NCBI GenBank assembly: GCA_025933775.1
Contig: JAICZH010000006.1
Coordinates: 1-51,205 of the forward strand
DNA from: Chitinophagaceae bacterium
GTDB lineage: Bacteria; Bacteroidota; Bacteroidia; Chitinophagales; Chitinophagaceae
Direction of reading: 5' to 3'
Length of the DNA stretch: 51,205 nt
Shown here one piece after another: positions 25,726-35,275 of this stretch (positions within the stretch are counted from its first letter, which is position 1; the number at the start of each line of letters is the position of its first letter). The translations under genes were made by a program, and so were the position numbers. The notes beneath the pieces are model-generated. The model had not been told where the DNA came from and ran no database searches. It saw only the letters and a program-made list of their open reading frames with translations.

Positions 25726-26826
25726 TTATTGCGGCATCAATTCAGCCAGCTTATCAGTTAGTTTTTTTCCAAAGATATTTTTTGCAATAATAGTTCCGTT
25801 TTTATCTAATAAAAGATTAGAGGGAATTGCTTTTATTCCATATTCATCAGACGTTGCGTTTTTCCATCCTTGTAAATCAGAAACCTGGTGCCAGTTTAAT
25901 TTATCATCTTTAATTGCTTTTTCCCATTTATCTTTTTTGGTATCGTATGAAACGCCAAATATGGTAAAGCCTTTATCTTTAAACGCGTTGTAAGCTGCTA
26001 CCACATTGGGATTTTCGCGCCTGCACGGGCCGCACCAGCTTGCCCAAAAATCTACCAGCACATATTTGCCATGCAAAGAAGATAAGCTAAGGTCTTTCCC
26101 TTCAGGAGTTGATTGCGTAATATCGGGAGCAGCTTTTCCAATAGCAACATTGCTGTATGTATCAATTAATTTTTTTATTTCTTTTCCTTTATCAGAATTT
26201 TTTATTTCTGGCGAAAGCATTTCATACAAAGGTTCTACATCGCTTGCTTCAGCATAGTATCCAAAATTTTCAGGAATGGCCATCGCGGCACGCATGGAAT
26301 GCGGATAGGCTTTTACAAAATCGGCAACTACTTTTCTTTTCGCATCGAGCACAGCAAAGTCAACCTGGTCGAGGCTGTCCATTACTTTTTTATTTTTATC
26401 ATTGTATGCCTTTTCATATAATTTGCTGTTAGCATCTTCCCATGTGGTTATAGCTTTCATTCTTTCTTTCAAAAGCTGGTTGTCTGCATTCACCGTAGAA
26501 CCCTTTACTGACAATAGTTTCAAAGAATCACCTCTTCCTGAAATATCAATACTGCCCGGCTCTACATAAAATGTATAATAATCGTTTCGCTTATCAGGCA
26601 TCGTAAGCGCAGCAAAATAAGGTGAAGAAACATTTCCGGTAAATTTAAAATTACCATCATTAATTGTTGAAGAATCTTTTACCGTTTTATCACCTTCATA
26701 AATATTTAAATAAATAGTTCCGTCTTTTATTTTTTCTAAATTTCCATTAATGGTGAATGCGGAATCCTGTGCATGAGAAATATAACCGAAGAATAAACTA
26801 ATAATAATTAATACAAATTTTTTCAT
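25726..26826 (-). CDS. TlpA-like secreted thioredoxin with DUF4369 N-terminus
   Basis: The start is taken at 26826 (MKKFVLIIISLFFGYISHAQ, a signal peptide) rather than seven codons upstream, because a TACCTTTG -7 element overlaps the upstream ATG. The N-terminal domain (FTINGNLEKIKDGTIYLNIY) is DUF4369-like, then a helical linker. The C-terminal redoxin domain has VDFWASWCGPCRRENPNV with the CxxC near residue 265 and the cis-Pro in KAIPSNLLL. It is an exported thiol-disulfide reductase, 366 residues. Confidence 0.9.
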   Translation of the reverse strand: MKKFVLIIISLFFGYISHAQDSAFTINGNLEKIKDGTIYLNIYEGDKTVKDSSTINDGNFKFTGNVSSPYFAALTMPDKRNDYYTFYVEPGSIDISGRGDSLKLLSVKGSTVNADNQLLKERMKAITTWEDANSKLYEKAYNDKNKKVMDSLDQVDFAVLDAKRKVVADFVKAYPHSMRAAMAIPENFGYYAEASDVEPLYEMLSPEIKNSDKGKEIKKLIDTYSNVAIGKAAPDITQSTPEGKDLSLSSLHGKYVLVDFWASWCGPCRRENPNVVAAYNAFKDKGFTIFGVSYDTKKDKWEKAIKDDKLNWHQVSDLQGWKNATSDEYGIKAIPSNLLLDKNGTIIAKNIFGKKLTDKLAELMPQ

Positions 26827-26844
26827 TGAATTTTTTTTTGATTG

Positions 26845-26852
26845 CAAAGGTA
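26845..26852 (-). promoter_or_regulatory. -7 element (TACCTTTG) of the TlpA-like gene
   Basis: CAAAGGTA on the plus strand is TACCTTTG on the minus strand. It lies about 19 bases before the ATG at 26826, which supports that start over the upstream in-frame ATG at 26847. Confidence 0.5.
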
Positions 26853-26903
26853 AGTTATTTAAAAAAAGAGAAGAATTGTAAAATTAATCATGATATGATT
26901 GTT

Positions 26904-26980
26904 TCACGCAAAGATGCAAAGAGGCAAGGTAGAAAGTTTATTTTAGAAACTGAGTTTCCTTTACGCCTTTGCGTAAAATT
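26904..26980. repeat. Inverted repeat of the ACGCAAAG type
   Basis: TTCACGCAAAGATGCAAAGA (from 26904) is matched in reverse by TTTACGCCTTTGCGTAAAA (about 26961-26979). Together they form a long imperfect hairpin between the TlpA-like gene and the thiolase gene. Similar ACGCAAAG-rich sequences are common dispersed repeats in bacterial genomes. Confidence 0.55.
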
Positions 26981-26987
26981 TATAAAC

Positions 26988-28169
26988 TTAAACCAATTCA
27001 ATCACCATTGCGCTGGCTCCGCCACCGCCATTGCATATTCCGGCTGCGCCAATCTTTCCATTGTTTTGTTTTAAAACATTTATTAATGTAACAATAATTC
27101 TTGCGCCGCTGCAACCCAATGGATGCCCAAGTGAAACTGCGCCACCATGTACATTTACTTTTGCAGCATCAAGTTTCATATTTTGCGTATTTACAATTCC
27201 TACCACACTGAATGCTTCATTCAATTCAAAATAATCAATCTCTTCAATTGTTAATCCAGCCTTTTTAATTGCCTTTGGAACAGCCAGTGATGGCGTGGTA
27301 GTAAACCATTCAGGCGCCTGCTCTGCATCAGCATAACTTAATATTTTTGCAATTGGTTTTACACCAAGCGCATCTGCTTTTTCTTTACTCATTAAAACAA
27401 TTGCTGCGGCTCCGTCATTGATGGTGCTTGCATTTGCAGCCGTTACACTTCCGCCTTTTTCAAACGGAGATTTAAGCGAAGGTATTTTATCAAACTTTAC
27501 ATTAAAAGGTTCTTCATCTTTAATCATCATAACGGTGCCGCCTATACGCTGCGGAATTTCTACACCAACAATTTCGTCAGCAAACTTTCCTTCATTGGTG
27601 GCAGCCTGGCTTCGTTTATAACTTTCAATTGCAAATTCATCCTGCTGTTCACGGCTAATTTTACATTCTCTTGCACATAATTCCGCTGCATTGCCCATTG
27701 CATAATCTTTATACACATCGGTAAGTCCATCTTTTGCCATGCCATCAATCATAGTTGTATTGCCATATTTATTTCCCCAGCGAACAGAAGGTGCATAAAA
27801 AGGAGCGCTGCTCATATTTTCCATTCCGCCTGCAACAATTACATTTGCATCACCTAATAAAATACTTTGCACTGCATTCATAATTGCTTTCATTCCACTT
27901 GCGCAAACTTTATTAATTGTTGTACAACAAACATTTTCGGGCAAGCCTGCAAAGATAGCCGCCTGCCTTGCGGGAGCTTGTCCCAGATTGGCTTGCAGCA
28001 CACAACCCATATACACTTCCTGCACATCCGAAGGTTTTATTCCTGCTCTTTCCACTGCCGCTTTAATTGCAATAGCGCCGAGCTTTGTTGCAGAAATATC
28101 TTTCAGCATTCCACCAAAACTTCCAATTGGCGTACGTACTGCCGAAATAATATATACTTCTTTATTCAT
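26988..28169 (-). CDS. Acetyl-CoA acetyltransferase (thiolase)
   Basis: This 393-residue thiolase carries the nucleophilic Cys in TINKVCASGMKAIMNAVQS (near residue 89), GGMENMSSAPFYAP, the catalytic His in GGAVSLGHPLGCSGARI (near 350), and the second Cys in ICNGGGGASAM (near 378). The length and motifs fit biosynthetic acetoacetyl-CoA thiolases, although a degradative role is possible. It stands alone without other beta-oxidation genes nearby. Confidence 0.93.
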   Translation of the reverse strand: MNKEVYIISAVRTPIGSFGGMLKDISATKLGAIAIKAAVERAGIKPSDVQEVYMGCVLQANLGQAPARQAAIFAGLPENVCCTTINKVCASGMKAIMNAVQSILLGDANVIVAGGMENMSSAPFYAPSVRWGNKYGNTTMIDGMAKDGLTDVYKDYAMGNAAELCARECKISREQQDEFAIESYKRSQAATNEGKFADEIVGVEIPQRIGGTVMMIKDEEPFNVKFDKIPSLKSPFEKGGSVTAANASTINDGAAAIVLMSKEKADALGVKPIAKILSYADAEQAPEWFTTTPSLAVPKAIKKAGLTIEEIDYFELNEAFSVVGIVNTQNMKLDAAKVNVHGGAVSLGHPLGCSGARIIVTLINVLKQNNGKIGAAGICNGGGGASAMVIELV

Positions 28170-28291
28170 AATAATTTTTTATGTAAAGATAAAGAAAGAG
28201 TGAGTGGTGAGTGGTGAAATGTGAATAGGCAGTTGGCAATTGGTATTGATTAATAAAATTTATTTTTGATAATGTAACTTTATTATAATAC

Positions 28292-28606
28292 CTAACGATT
28301 AATGATTACTTCACTAAATTGAATAACAGATTTTATATCGGTGTAATTTAAAATATCGTTCATTAATGTTTTGGCATGTGGCATAAAAGCTGCTTCAAAC
28401 GATTGGAACGATTCGTAAATAAAATGACATATTGCAATATGTGCCGGAGGTGTTCCCGGCGATCCGCTTATACCAAAATCAACCTGAACATTTTTTACTG
28501 CATCTCCCTGTAATTGCAATGACATTGGCATGTGCGTATTGATATAATAATCTTTATCAAATTTTTTTCCTTCTTCATTTGGATAAAAAATAGTGAGCTT
28601 AATCAT
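28292..28606 (-). CDS. EthD-family dimeric alpha-beta barrel protein
   Basis: This 104-residue protein begins MIKLTIFYPNEEGKKFDKDY with YINTHMPMSL next, the EthD signature of a beta strand followed by a YxxxHxP motif. FEAAFMPHAKTLMNDI and YTDIKSVIQFSEVI follow. EthD-like proteins are small ferredoxin-like dimers, sometimes linked to degradation of organic compounds. No specific substrate is suggested. It is monocistronic. Confidence 0.8.
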   Translation of the reverse strand: MIKLTIFYPNEEGKKFDKDYYINTHMPMSLQLQGDAVKNVQVDFGISGSPGTPPAHIAICHFIYESFQSFEAAFMPHAKTLMNDILNYTDIKSVIQFSEVIINR

Positions 28607-28723
28607 TGAAAACTTTTTATTTAAAACTATTATTTCTTTTTTAATATCACCGGCAAAAAGTTTACAGGTTTTGTTAAATTAGATTTTTTTTATTGCTATG
28701 CGCCTCACAAAAAAATATTTCAA

Positions 28724-30220
28724 TTGCTATCATTAAACAAAAATGCAGACAGCTTAATTGCAGCAGCAGCAGGGTTTACCATTATTTTTTTTTATACCCG
28801 GCATGGCGGCATCGGCATTGAGCCTGATGGCGTGGTTTATATAACTGCTGCAAAAAATATTTTATCAAGCGGCCATTTAATTGATTTCAGAAATTATCCC
28901 GTTATAGAATTTCCGGCATTCTATCCGTTTTTTTTGAGTATGGTTATGTGGATTACCGGCATGCAACCATTGGTGTATGGCGCTATGATAAATGCAACAA
29001 TGTTTGCATTAGTTATTTATTTATCGGGATGTATTACAGAACAATTTTTACTTCATTCAAAATGGTATAAAGCAGCAATATTAAGTTGTATTATTTTAAG
29101 CCCGGGCTTGCTGGAAGTATATTCCATGCTGTGGTCAGAAACTGTTTTTATTGTTTTTCTTATATTATTTATAATTACCATTCATCGTTATTTACAAACG
29201 TATTCCAGGAAAATTTTGATTGCTGCGGCAATCATAACTTCATTTGCGTGCATTACACGTTATGCAGGAGTTACCATCATTGCAACCGGAATTATTTTAT
29301 TGTTGCTCGATTCAAAATTATCCGTGAACCGAAAAATAAAAGATATTTTTTTATTTGGTTTAATAAGTTTGCTTCTTTTAATGATTAATCTCATTAGAAA
29401 TTTTTATGTGGGAAAAACGATGACAGGTATCCGCGAAAAATCACTCACATCATTAATTCACAACATGCACGATACCGGTGTGGTATTTTGCGACTGGCTT
29501 CCTTTTTTCAATGGGCATTACAACGGCGCCGCATGGGTAACATTGATTGTAATATGTATTTTAATTTTTATTTGTATAAAACAATTTTTACTGTTGCACC
29601 GCATGGCAACTTATGAAAACATTTGCGCTGCCTTTGCACTTTTTTATCTATCGTTTATGATAATTGTTGCAAGCATCTCACGGTTTGAAACTTTGGACAG
29701 CAGGTTTCTCAGCCCTGCCTTTATCCCGCTTTTATGGAGCTGCAGCAACTGGTTAATTTTATTTTTAAAAAAATTAAATACCCACAAAAAAAAATGGGGA
29801 ATGCTTTTTTGCATTCTTATTTTTTTATCTTTTCAATACGGGCAACTTGCTGCAGATTACGAAACGTGGGACGGCGTGAAAGATGCAGGAATACCGGGCT
29901 ATACCGAAGACGGATGGAAATTTTCTCCAACAGTTTTATTTATACAAAAAAATATATTGTCATTTAAAAAAAATTATACCATTTATTCTGATGCTTATGA
30001 TGCCGTTTATTTTTTTACCGGAATGCCTGGTAAATTTTTACCCAATAAAGAAAATAAAATTAAAGTGCAGGAATTTTTAAATGATCCGCATTGTTATTTA
30101 ATTTGGTTCAATGATGGTGAAAACGACGATCTCGTAGGAATGAATTTTATAATCAAAATAAAAAAAATGAAACTCGTTAAGCAATTGGATGACGGAGCAA
30201 TTTATGAATATAATAAATAA
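28724..30220 (+). CDS. GT-C-type glycosyltransferase-like membrane protein
   Basis: This 498-residue polytopic protein has a TTG start at 28724, since no early in-frame ATG exists. About ten hydrophobic helices are visible. The first loop contains GGIGIEPDGVVYITAAKNIL and FRNYPVIEFPAFYPFF, the acidic first-loop layout of family-39/83-like GT-C enzymes. The soluble C-terminal part (DYETWDGVKDAGIPGYTEDG, SDAYDAVYFFTG) is periplasmic. It probably transfers a sugar from a polyprenyl donor, but the reaction is not proven by sequence. Confidence 0.65.
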   Translation: MLSLNKNADSLIAAAAGFTIIFFYTRHGGIGIEPDGVVYITAAKNILSSGHLIDFRNYPVIEFPAFYPFFLSMVMWITGMQPLVYGAMINATMFALVIYLSGCITEQFLLHSKWYKAAILSCIILSPGLLEVYSMLWSETVFIVFLILFIITIHRYLQTYSRKILIAAAIITSFACITRYAGVTIIATGIILLLLDSKLSVNRKIKDIFLFGLISLLLLMINLIRNFYVGKTMTGIREKSLTSLIHNMHDTGVVFCDWLPFFNGHYNGAAWVTLIVICILIFICIKQFLLLHRMATYENICAAFALFYLSFMIIVASISRFETLDSRFLSPAFIPLLWSCSNWLILFLKKLNTHKKKWGMLFCILIFLSFQYGQLAADYETWDGVKDAGIPGYTEDGWKFSPTVLFIQKNILSFKKNYTIYSDAYDAVYFFTGMPGKFLPNKENKIKVQEFLNDPHCYLIWFNDGENDDLVGMNFIIKIKKMKLVKQLDDGAIYEYNK

Positions 30221-30254
30221 ATCCACATAATTTTGCACCAAGTATCTTATAAAA

Positions 30255-30276
30255 AAACCCGCAAGGATGCGGGTTT
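30255..30276. terminator. Bidirectional terminator
   Basis: AAACCCGCA (30255-30263) pairs perfectly with TGCGGGTTT (30268-30276) around AGGA. It lies 34 bases after the GT-C-type gene. The rest of the spacer to 30603 shows no gene. Confidence 0.7.
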
Positions 30277-30603
30277 CAGCAATTAATTTTTTTATTGGGG
30301 TACGGCAAATCAAAAAAAAAGGGTTTTTCATTGGAATAATATTTTTTACTAAATGATCACGGAAAAAGAATTCAACGAATTTTTTTGAATTCATCAATAT
30401 ATCAGCAACAACTTGTTTTTCAAAGTTACGAAACTATTCATATAAACTAGTTTTATTTACCCAATGCAAAGCGTTTAAATTTTTTTATTTTATTTAAAAA
30501 TTATTTTAAAATATTACATAGACTTTGTGGTTCTCTATTTGGTTTTGAGTCTTCTTTTTATGTTTCTCTTTAGCAGTTTATTCTTTATTATTTATCTCGT
30601 TTT

Positions 30604-33222
30604 CTACGCGTTTACTTCCACCGGCAACGTAAAACAAAAACTGCTTCCTTTGCCTTCTTCACTTTCTGCCCAAAGCTTTCCATTATGGCGTTTTATTATT
30701 TCTGAAGAAATATACAGCCCAATGCCCAATCCCTGAAAACTGGTTATTTGCCCTTTTACCCGGTAGTATTTATTAAATATTTTTTCAAGATCGGTTTTTG
30801 AAATACCAATCCCTTTATCTTTTACCGATACTTTTATGAAACCATCTTCTTGCTGGAGATGAATAAAAATTTCATTGGCATCTGGAGAATATTTTATGGC
30901 ATTGTTTATTAAATTAATTACTACCTGCATTAATCTTTCGCGGTCTCCGGTTACTTCACTTTTTACTTTTCCGGTTTTTATTATCTTATGCGTTGTAATG
31001 GACCGTTGCAAATCTTCAACAGTGTCATTAATTATTTCATTAAAATTGAACGCACTTATTTTGTAATCTAATTTGCCGCTTTGAATTTTATTTACATCCA
31101 GCAATTCAAGTATCAGATCGTGAAGCCTTATTACAGATTGAGAGGCTTTTTGTGTATATAAAAGCGCATTAGTATTATCCGTGTGAAGGTTATGCTCTAA
31201 TAGCTGCAAATACGCTTTGGTAATGGTAAGCGGCGTTTTCATTTCGTGGCTGGCAATGCTCAAAAAATCATCTTTCGATTGCTCTTTCATTTTTTGCTCA
31301 TGTATATCGGTAGTGGCGCTTACCCATTTTTGTATTTTTCCTTTTTCATCTTTTATAGGCGATACACGGCTCAAGTGCCATTTGTACTCTCCCGTTTTTG
31401 ATAAAAGCCTTTCTTCTACTTCAAGAGCATGGCCCGAGGCCAGGGCTTCTTTCCAAAGATTTATGTTATTTTTTTCATCTTCAGGATGTATAATTTTTTT
31501 CCAACCCCAATCTTTTAATTCATCAAAGGTTAAGCCGGTATAATCGTACCAGTTTTTGTTGTAATAAGTAACGTTTCCTTCTGCATCGGTAGTGGTTATT
31601 TTTTCGGGCAACAGGTTGGCCAATTGGCGAAAGTTTTTTTCACTTGCTTTAATTTCTTTTTCCCATTTTTTACGATCATGAATATCGAGGCTGGTGCCGA
31701 TGAACCCTATAAATTTTTCATGCTCATATCGCGGCACGCCTTTATCCAAAAACCATCTGTACTCGCCTGTAACGCCATTTTTTAAACGCATTTCTAAAGT
31801 ATAAGGCTCATGTTTTATTGCCGCTTCATGCATCCTGTCCAATACTTTTTGCAGGTCTTTGTGATGAATGAATTTTTTCCATGACAGATCGGATAATTTA
31901 TTTGTTTCATTAAGATTAAAATAAGAATAACCTTCTTTATTAAGATAAGTGGTTTGCAGGTTTTCATCGGCAAGCCAGATAAATAACGGAGTTTCATTAG
32001 CCAGCCTGCGAAAGCGTTCTTCGCTTTCTTTAATAATAGCTTGCGCCTGCTTTGCATTTGTAATATCCCGTGCAATTTTTGATGCGCCTATAATATTTCC
32101 TTGGCTGTTTTTAATAGGCGAAATGGTAACAGAAATATCAATGACTTTTCCTTTTTTGGTGAGTCTTTGCGTTTCAAAATGCTCTATCATTTCTCCGCAA
32201 TTTATTTTTCCCAGTATATACGTTTCTTCTTCTAACCTGTTGTCAGGAATTATTTTAGTAATCGATTGTCCTATCATTTCTTTTTCGGTATAGCCAAACA
32301 TTTTGTGCGCGCCCTCATTCCAACTCGTAACAATTCCTTTAGTTGTTTTTCCAATGATAGCGTCTTGAGAAGATTGAACAACGGTAGCCAGCCTTGCATT
32401 GGCTTCTTCAAAATTCTTTTTTGCAATTACTTCCTTAGTAGTTTCTATAGCAATAACCACTACGCCCGAAATAGTTTCGTCTGCTTCGCGATAAGGCTGA
32501 TACACGTAATTAAAATAAACGTCTTCCATTTTGCCATGCCGCACCAGCTTTGCAAGCATCTCATAAGCGTAATAGGGAATACCGGAAGTAAGCACATTCA
32601 TTAGCAAAGCCGGAAATGCCTGCTCTTTAATTTCGGGCAACACTTCAAGCAATGGTTTGCCTTCTATATCTTTTCCTTTTCCCCACATTTCTTTTATGCT
32701 GTCGTTGGCAAGTGCAATCACCAAGTCTTTTCCTTTTAATATTGCAAAAGCAAATGGCGATTGCATCATCATGTTGTAACGCTTCACACTCTCTCCAATT
32801 TCTTTTCTTGCTTCAATTTGTTCGGTTACTTCTACCGCATGTATTATAATGGAACTTACTTTTCTATCCTCATTTTTTATGGGCTGCGCTACAAAATCAT
32901 AATAACCTCTTTTAGTAATTCCATTATGGCTGAATATTGCAGGAAATTCATGAGCTGTAAAAGACTCTCCACTCTTATAAATATTTTCCATCAGCTCAAA
33001 AAGACCTTGCCCCTCCATTTCAGGAAAAACTTCACGTATGGTTTTACCCAGTAATTGTTTTTCACTTCGGTTAAACATTTTTTGGTACAAAGCATTTGCC
33101 AGCACATATTTTTGATGCGGACCTTCTACCACAGCAATGGCAGCAGGCACCTGCATAAACACATTGCTTATATGCATCTCCGCATCGCTGGGCAGTTTTG
33201 CAATTTTTATTTTTGATCTCAT
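30604..33222 (-). CDS. Cytoplasmic multi-PAS sensor histidine kinase
   Basis: This 872-residue protein has no membrane segment. Five PAS/PAC modules are visible at about residues 15-135, 150-265, 275-390, 400-515 and 530-645 (for example VPAAIAVVEGPHQKYVLANA and SSQDAIIGKTTKGIVTSWNE). HisKA follows with LSIASHEMKTPLTITKAY (His near 660). HATPase_c has NLINNAIKYSP, DKGIGISK and GLGIGLYISSEI. No receiver domain or response regulator gene is adjacent, so the partner is unknown. It likely senses a diffusible or cytoplasmic signal. Confidence 0.9.
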   Translation of the reverse strand: MRSKIKIAKLPSDAEMHISNVFMQVPAAIAVVEGPHQKYVLANALYQKMFNRSEKQLLGKTIREVFPEMEGQGLFELMENIYKSGESFTAHEFPAIFSHNGITKRGYYDFVAQPIKNEDRKVSSIIIHAVEVTEQIEARKEIGESVKRYNMMMQSPFAFAILKGKDLVIALANDSIKEMWGKGKDIEGKPLLEVLPEIKEQAFPALLMNVLTSGIPYYAYEMLAKLVRHGKMEDVYFNYVYQPYREADETISGVVVIAIETTKEVIAKKNFEEANARLATVVQSSQDAIIGKTTKGIVTSWNEGAHKMFGYTEKEMIGQSITKIIPDNRLEEETYILGKINCGEMIEHFETQRLTKKGKVIDISVTISPIKNSQGNIIGASKIARDITNAKQAQAIIKESEERFRRLANETPLFIWLADENLQTTYLNKEGYSYFNLNETNKLSDLSWKKFIHHKDLQKVLDRMHEAAIKHEPYTLEMRLKNGVTGEYRWFLDKGVPRYEHEKFIGFIGTSLDIHDRKKWEKEIKASEKNFRQLANLLPEKITTTDAEGNVTYYNKNWYDYTGLTFDELKDWGWKKIIHPEDEKNNINLWKEALASGHALEVEERLLSKTGEYKWHLSRVSPIKDEKGKIQKWVSATTDIHEQKMKEQSKDDFLSIASHEMKTPLTITKAYLQLLEHNLHTDNTNALLYTQKASQSVIRLHDLILELLDVNKIQSGKLDYKISAFNFNEIINDTVEDLQRSITTHKIIKTGKVKSEVTGDRERLMQVVINLINNAIKYSPDANEIFIHLQQEDGFIKVSVKDKGIGISKTDLEKIFNKYYRVKGQITSFQGLGIGLYISSEIIKRHNGKLWAESEEGKGSSFCFTLPVEVNA

Positions 33223-33330
33223 TGAGAAAGGTCTCTTTTTATATTGTCAAATTTAAATTATTAAATTATTATTTATATAGATGCTTATAGGATATAAATA
33301 AATTTTAAAAAAAAGTGCATGTAATCTTTT

Positions 33331-33423
33331 ATGCAACGCTGTGATCGGCTTAAGGAAAAAGAAGAATTAAGAAATAAAAGAATGGATGAATGGAAAAGCA
33401 AAAAAACTAATAAGGATTTTTAA
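33331..33423 (+). other. Possible 30-residue charged ORF
   Basis: The frame MQRCDRLKEKEELRNKRMDE then WKSKKTNKDF sits in the spacer upstream of the RluB-like gene. It is highly charged and no family is recognised. It may be chance in A-rich DNA. Confidence 0.2.
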
Positions 33424-33458
33424 ATAATTTCCTCTGAAAATTAACGGGTGAACCAAAA

Positions 33459-33485
33459 TTGGTTCGCACGTTTCGTTTATCTTTG
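33459..33485 (+). promoter_or_regulatory. Promoter-like TTGG ... TATCTTTG upstream of rluB-like gene
   Basis: TATCTTTG at 33478-33485 fits the Bacteroidota -7 consensus, with TTGG at 33459-33462 as a somewhat close -33. Transcription would begin about 30 bases before the ATG at 33524. Confidence 0.45.
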
Positions 33486-33523
33486 CGCTTCACTCCTGTT
33501 GTAAAAACAGCAAATCAATCTAC

Positions 33524-34546
33524 ATGAGCCAGCAATCTTTCCAGAAATTTATTAATCCAAAAAATAATGCTGCAATAAAAGAAAAGCATAAGCAGGAAAA
33601 AAAAGCTGCCAAAAAAGAAAGAGCTACAGCCATTGAAAAACGCTTTGAAGAAAAAAGAGCATTACGCCAAAATGCTTTTACTAAAAATAATTTGCACACT
33701 GAAAATAAAAATGTTAAGCAAAAAAATTCTGATAAAGAACAAAAGCCATCTCATTCTTCCGTTACAAAAAATAATAATGCAGCGAAAATGCCATTAAATA
33801 AATACCTGGCTCATTGTGGAGTAACATCACGAAGAGACGCAGTGGCGCTGATTTCAGAAGGAAAGGTAATGGTAAATAAAAAATTAATCACTGAGCCTGG
33901 TTTTAAAGTAAATGAAAATGATGAAGTAATTTTTAATGGAAAAAAATTATTCATCACTAAAAATCTTATTTACATTTTACTGAATAAACCAAAAGATTAT
34001 ATCACCACAACGGATGATCCGCAAGACAGAAAAACCGTTTTGCAGCTTGTAAAAAATGCAACGGATCATCGCATTTATCCCGTTGGAAGATTGGACAGAA
34101 ATACTTCGGGCGTTTTATTGCTTACCAATGATGGCGAACTTACACAACAGCTCACCCATCCCAGTTTCAACGTAAAAAAAGTGTATGAAATAAAACTGGA
34201 TAAGCCTTTAACCAAACATGATTTTGAAAAAATATTAAATGGAATAAAACTGGAAGACGGAGAAATTTTTGCTGATGCATTAGCTTATGCCGATGCAAAA
34301 GATACATCTGTTATTGGAATTGAATTGCATAGCGGCCGCAATCGCATTGTGCGCCGCATTTTTGAGCATTTAGGTTATGATGTAAAAAGTTTGGATCGTG
34401 TGATGTATGGCAATCTTACCAAAAAAAATGTAGAGCGTGGCAAATGGCGTTACCTCAGCGAAAAAGAAATTCGTTTATTAAAATATATGAACAAACAAAA
34501 ACGGGTTATACAAAATAAAAAAACTGCTTCAACAGAATTTAATTAA
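33524..34546 (+). CDS. rluB: RsuA/RluB-type pseudouridine synthase
   Basis: This 340-residue protein has a Lys/Asn-rich N-terminal extension of about 88 residues that may bind RNA. An S4 domain (LNKYLAHCGVTSRRDAVALI) is next. The catalytic domain shows YPVGRLDRNTSGVLLLTNDG with the Asp near residue 191, and IELHSGRNRIVRRIFEHLGY. It isomerises a uridine in 23S rRNA (RluB) or a related site; the exact target is inferred from the subfamily. Confidence 0.85.
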   Translation: MSQQSFQKFINPKNNAAIKEKHKQEKKAAKKERATAIEKRFEEKRALRQNAFTKNNLHTENKNVKQKNSDKEQKPSHSSVTKNNNAAKMPLNKYLAHCGVTSRRDAVALISEGKVMVNKKLITEPGFKVNENDEVIFNGKKLFITKNLIYILLNKPKDYITTTDDPQDRKTVLQLVKNATDHRIYPVGRLDRNTSGVLLLTNDGELTQQLTHPSFNVKKVYEIKLDKPLTKHDFEKILNGIKLEDGEIFADALAYADAKDTSVIGIELHSGRNRIVRRIFEHLGYDVKSLDRVMYGNLTKKNVERGKWRYLSEKEIRLLKYMNKQKRVIQNKKTASTEFN

Positions 34547-34552
34547 AAAAAA

Positions 34553-35269
34553 TTGAAAGGCATTTCGATAATTTTTGAAAATGAAAATTTTATTGCCGTA
34601 AACAAACCTGCGGGAATGCTCACCATTCCTGACCGGCATGATGAAACCCGGTTGTCGTTATATAAAATTTTATTGCAGCAATATGGAAAAATTTTTATTG
34701 TGCACCGGCTCGATCGCGATACAAGCGGCATAATACTGTTTGCAAAAAATGAAGCAAGTCATAAATATTTTTCTCAATTATTTGAAAAAAGAAATATTGA
34801 AAAAATTTATTTAGGGATCTTACGGGGAAGCCTGCCCGAAAATGAGGGAATCATTAACGAGCCCATTGCCGAAGATTCTTTTCATAAAGGAATGATGATG
34901 GTAAATAAAAAAGGAAAACCTTCCGTAACTGAATATAAAATGCGGGAAGATTATGGAATTTATTCTTTAGTTCAATTTAAAATACACAGCGGAAGAACGC
35001 ACCAGATAAGGGTTCACGCAAAATTTATCGGGCATCCGGTTGCTTGTGATAATTTATACGGCGATGGAAATCCTGTGCTGCTTTCTTCTTTTAAAAAGAA
35101 ATATAAATTGGATGAAGATGAAAAAGAAAGGCCACTCATAAACAGAGTGGCCTTACATTCTCATCAACTAAGCTTTAAAGATGCTTATTCAAATTTTCAT
35201 AAAGTGGAAGCGCCGCTTCCAAAAGATATGAAAGCTGTATTGCAGCAATTAAAAAAGAACAGGAAATAA
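34553..35269 (+). CDS. RluA-family pseudouridine synthase without S4 domain
   Basis: This 238-residue protein has a TTG start at 34553, only six bases after the rluB-like stop, so the two are probably translationally coupled. Motifs are FIAVNKPAGMLTIPDRHDE, IVHRLDRDTSGIILFAKNE (catalytic Asp near residue 53) and IHSGRTHQIRVHAKFIGHP. The small size without S4 resembles the RluA/TruC groups. The target RNA site is unknown. Confidence 0.88.
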   Translation: MKGISIIFENENFIAVNKPAGMLTIPDRHDETRLSLYKILLQQYGKIFIVHRLDRDTSGIILFAKNEASHKYFSQLFEKRNIEKIYLGILRGSLPENEGIINEPIAEDSFHKGMMMVNKKGKPSVTEYKMREDYGIYSLVQFKIHSGRTHQIRVHAKFIGHPVACDNLYGDGNPVLLSSFKKKYKLDEDEKERPLINRVALHSHQLSFKDAYSNFHKVEAPLPKDMKAVLQQLKKNRK

Positions 35270-35275
35270 TTATAA

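Noticed and set aside
28196-28250. GTGAGTGGTGAGTGG direct repeats upstream of the thiolase gene
   Set aside because: Very short and degenerate; could be chance, not enough to call an element.
30098-30397. 99-residue minus-strand frame across the end of the GT-C-type gene
   Set aside because: Overlaps the real gene and the terminator hairpin; no family features.
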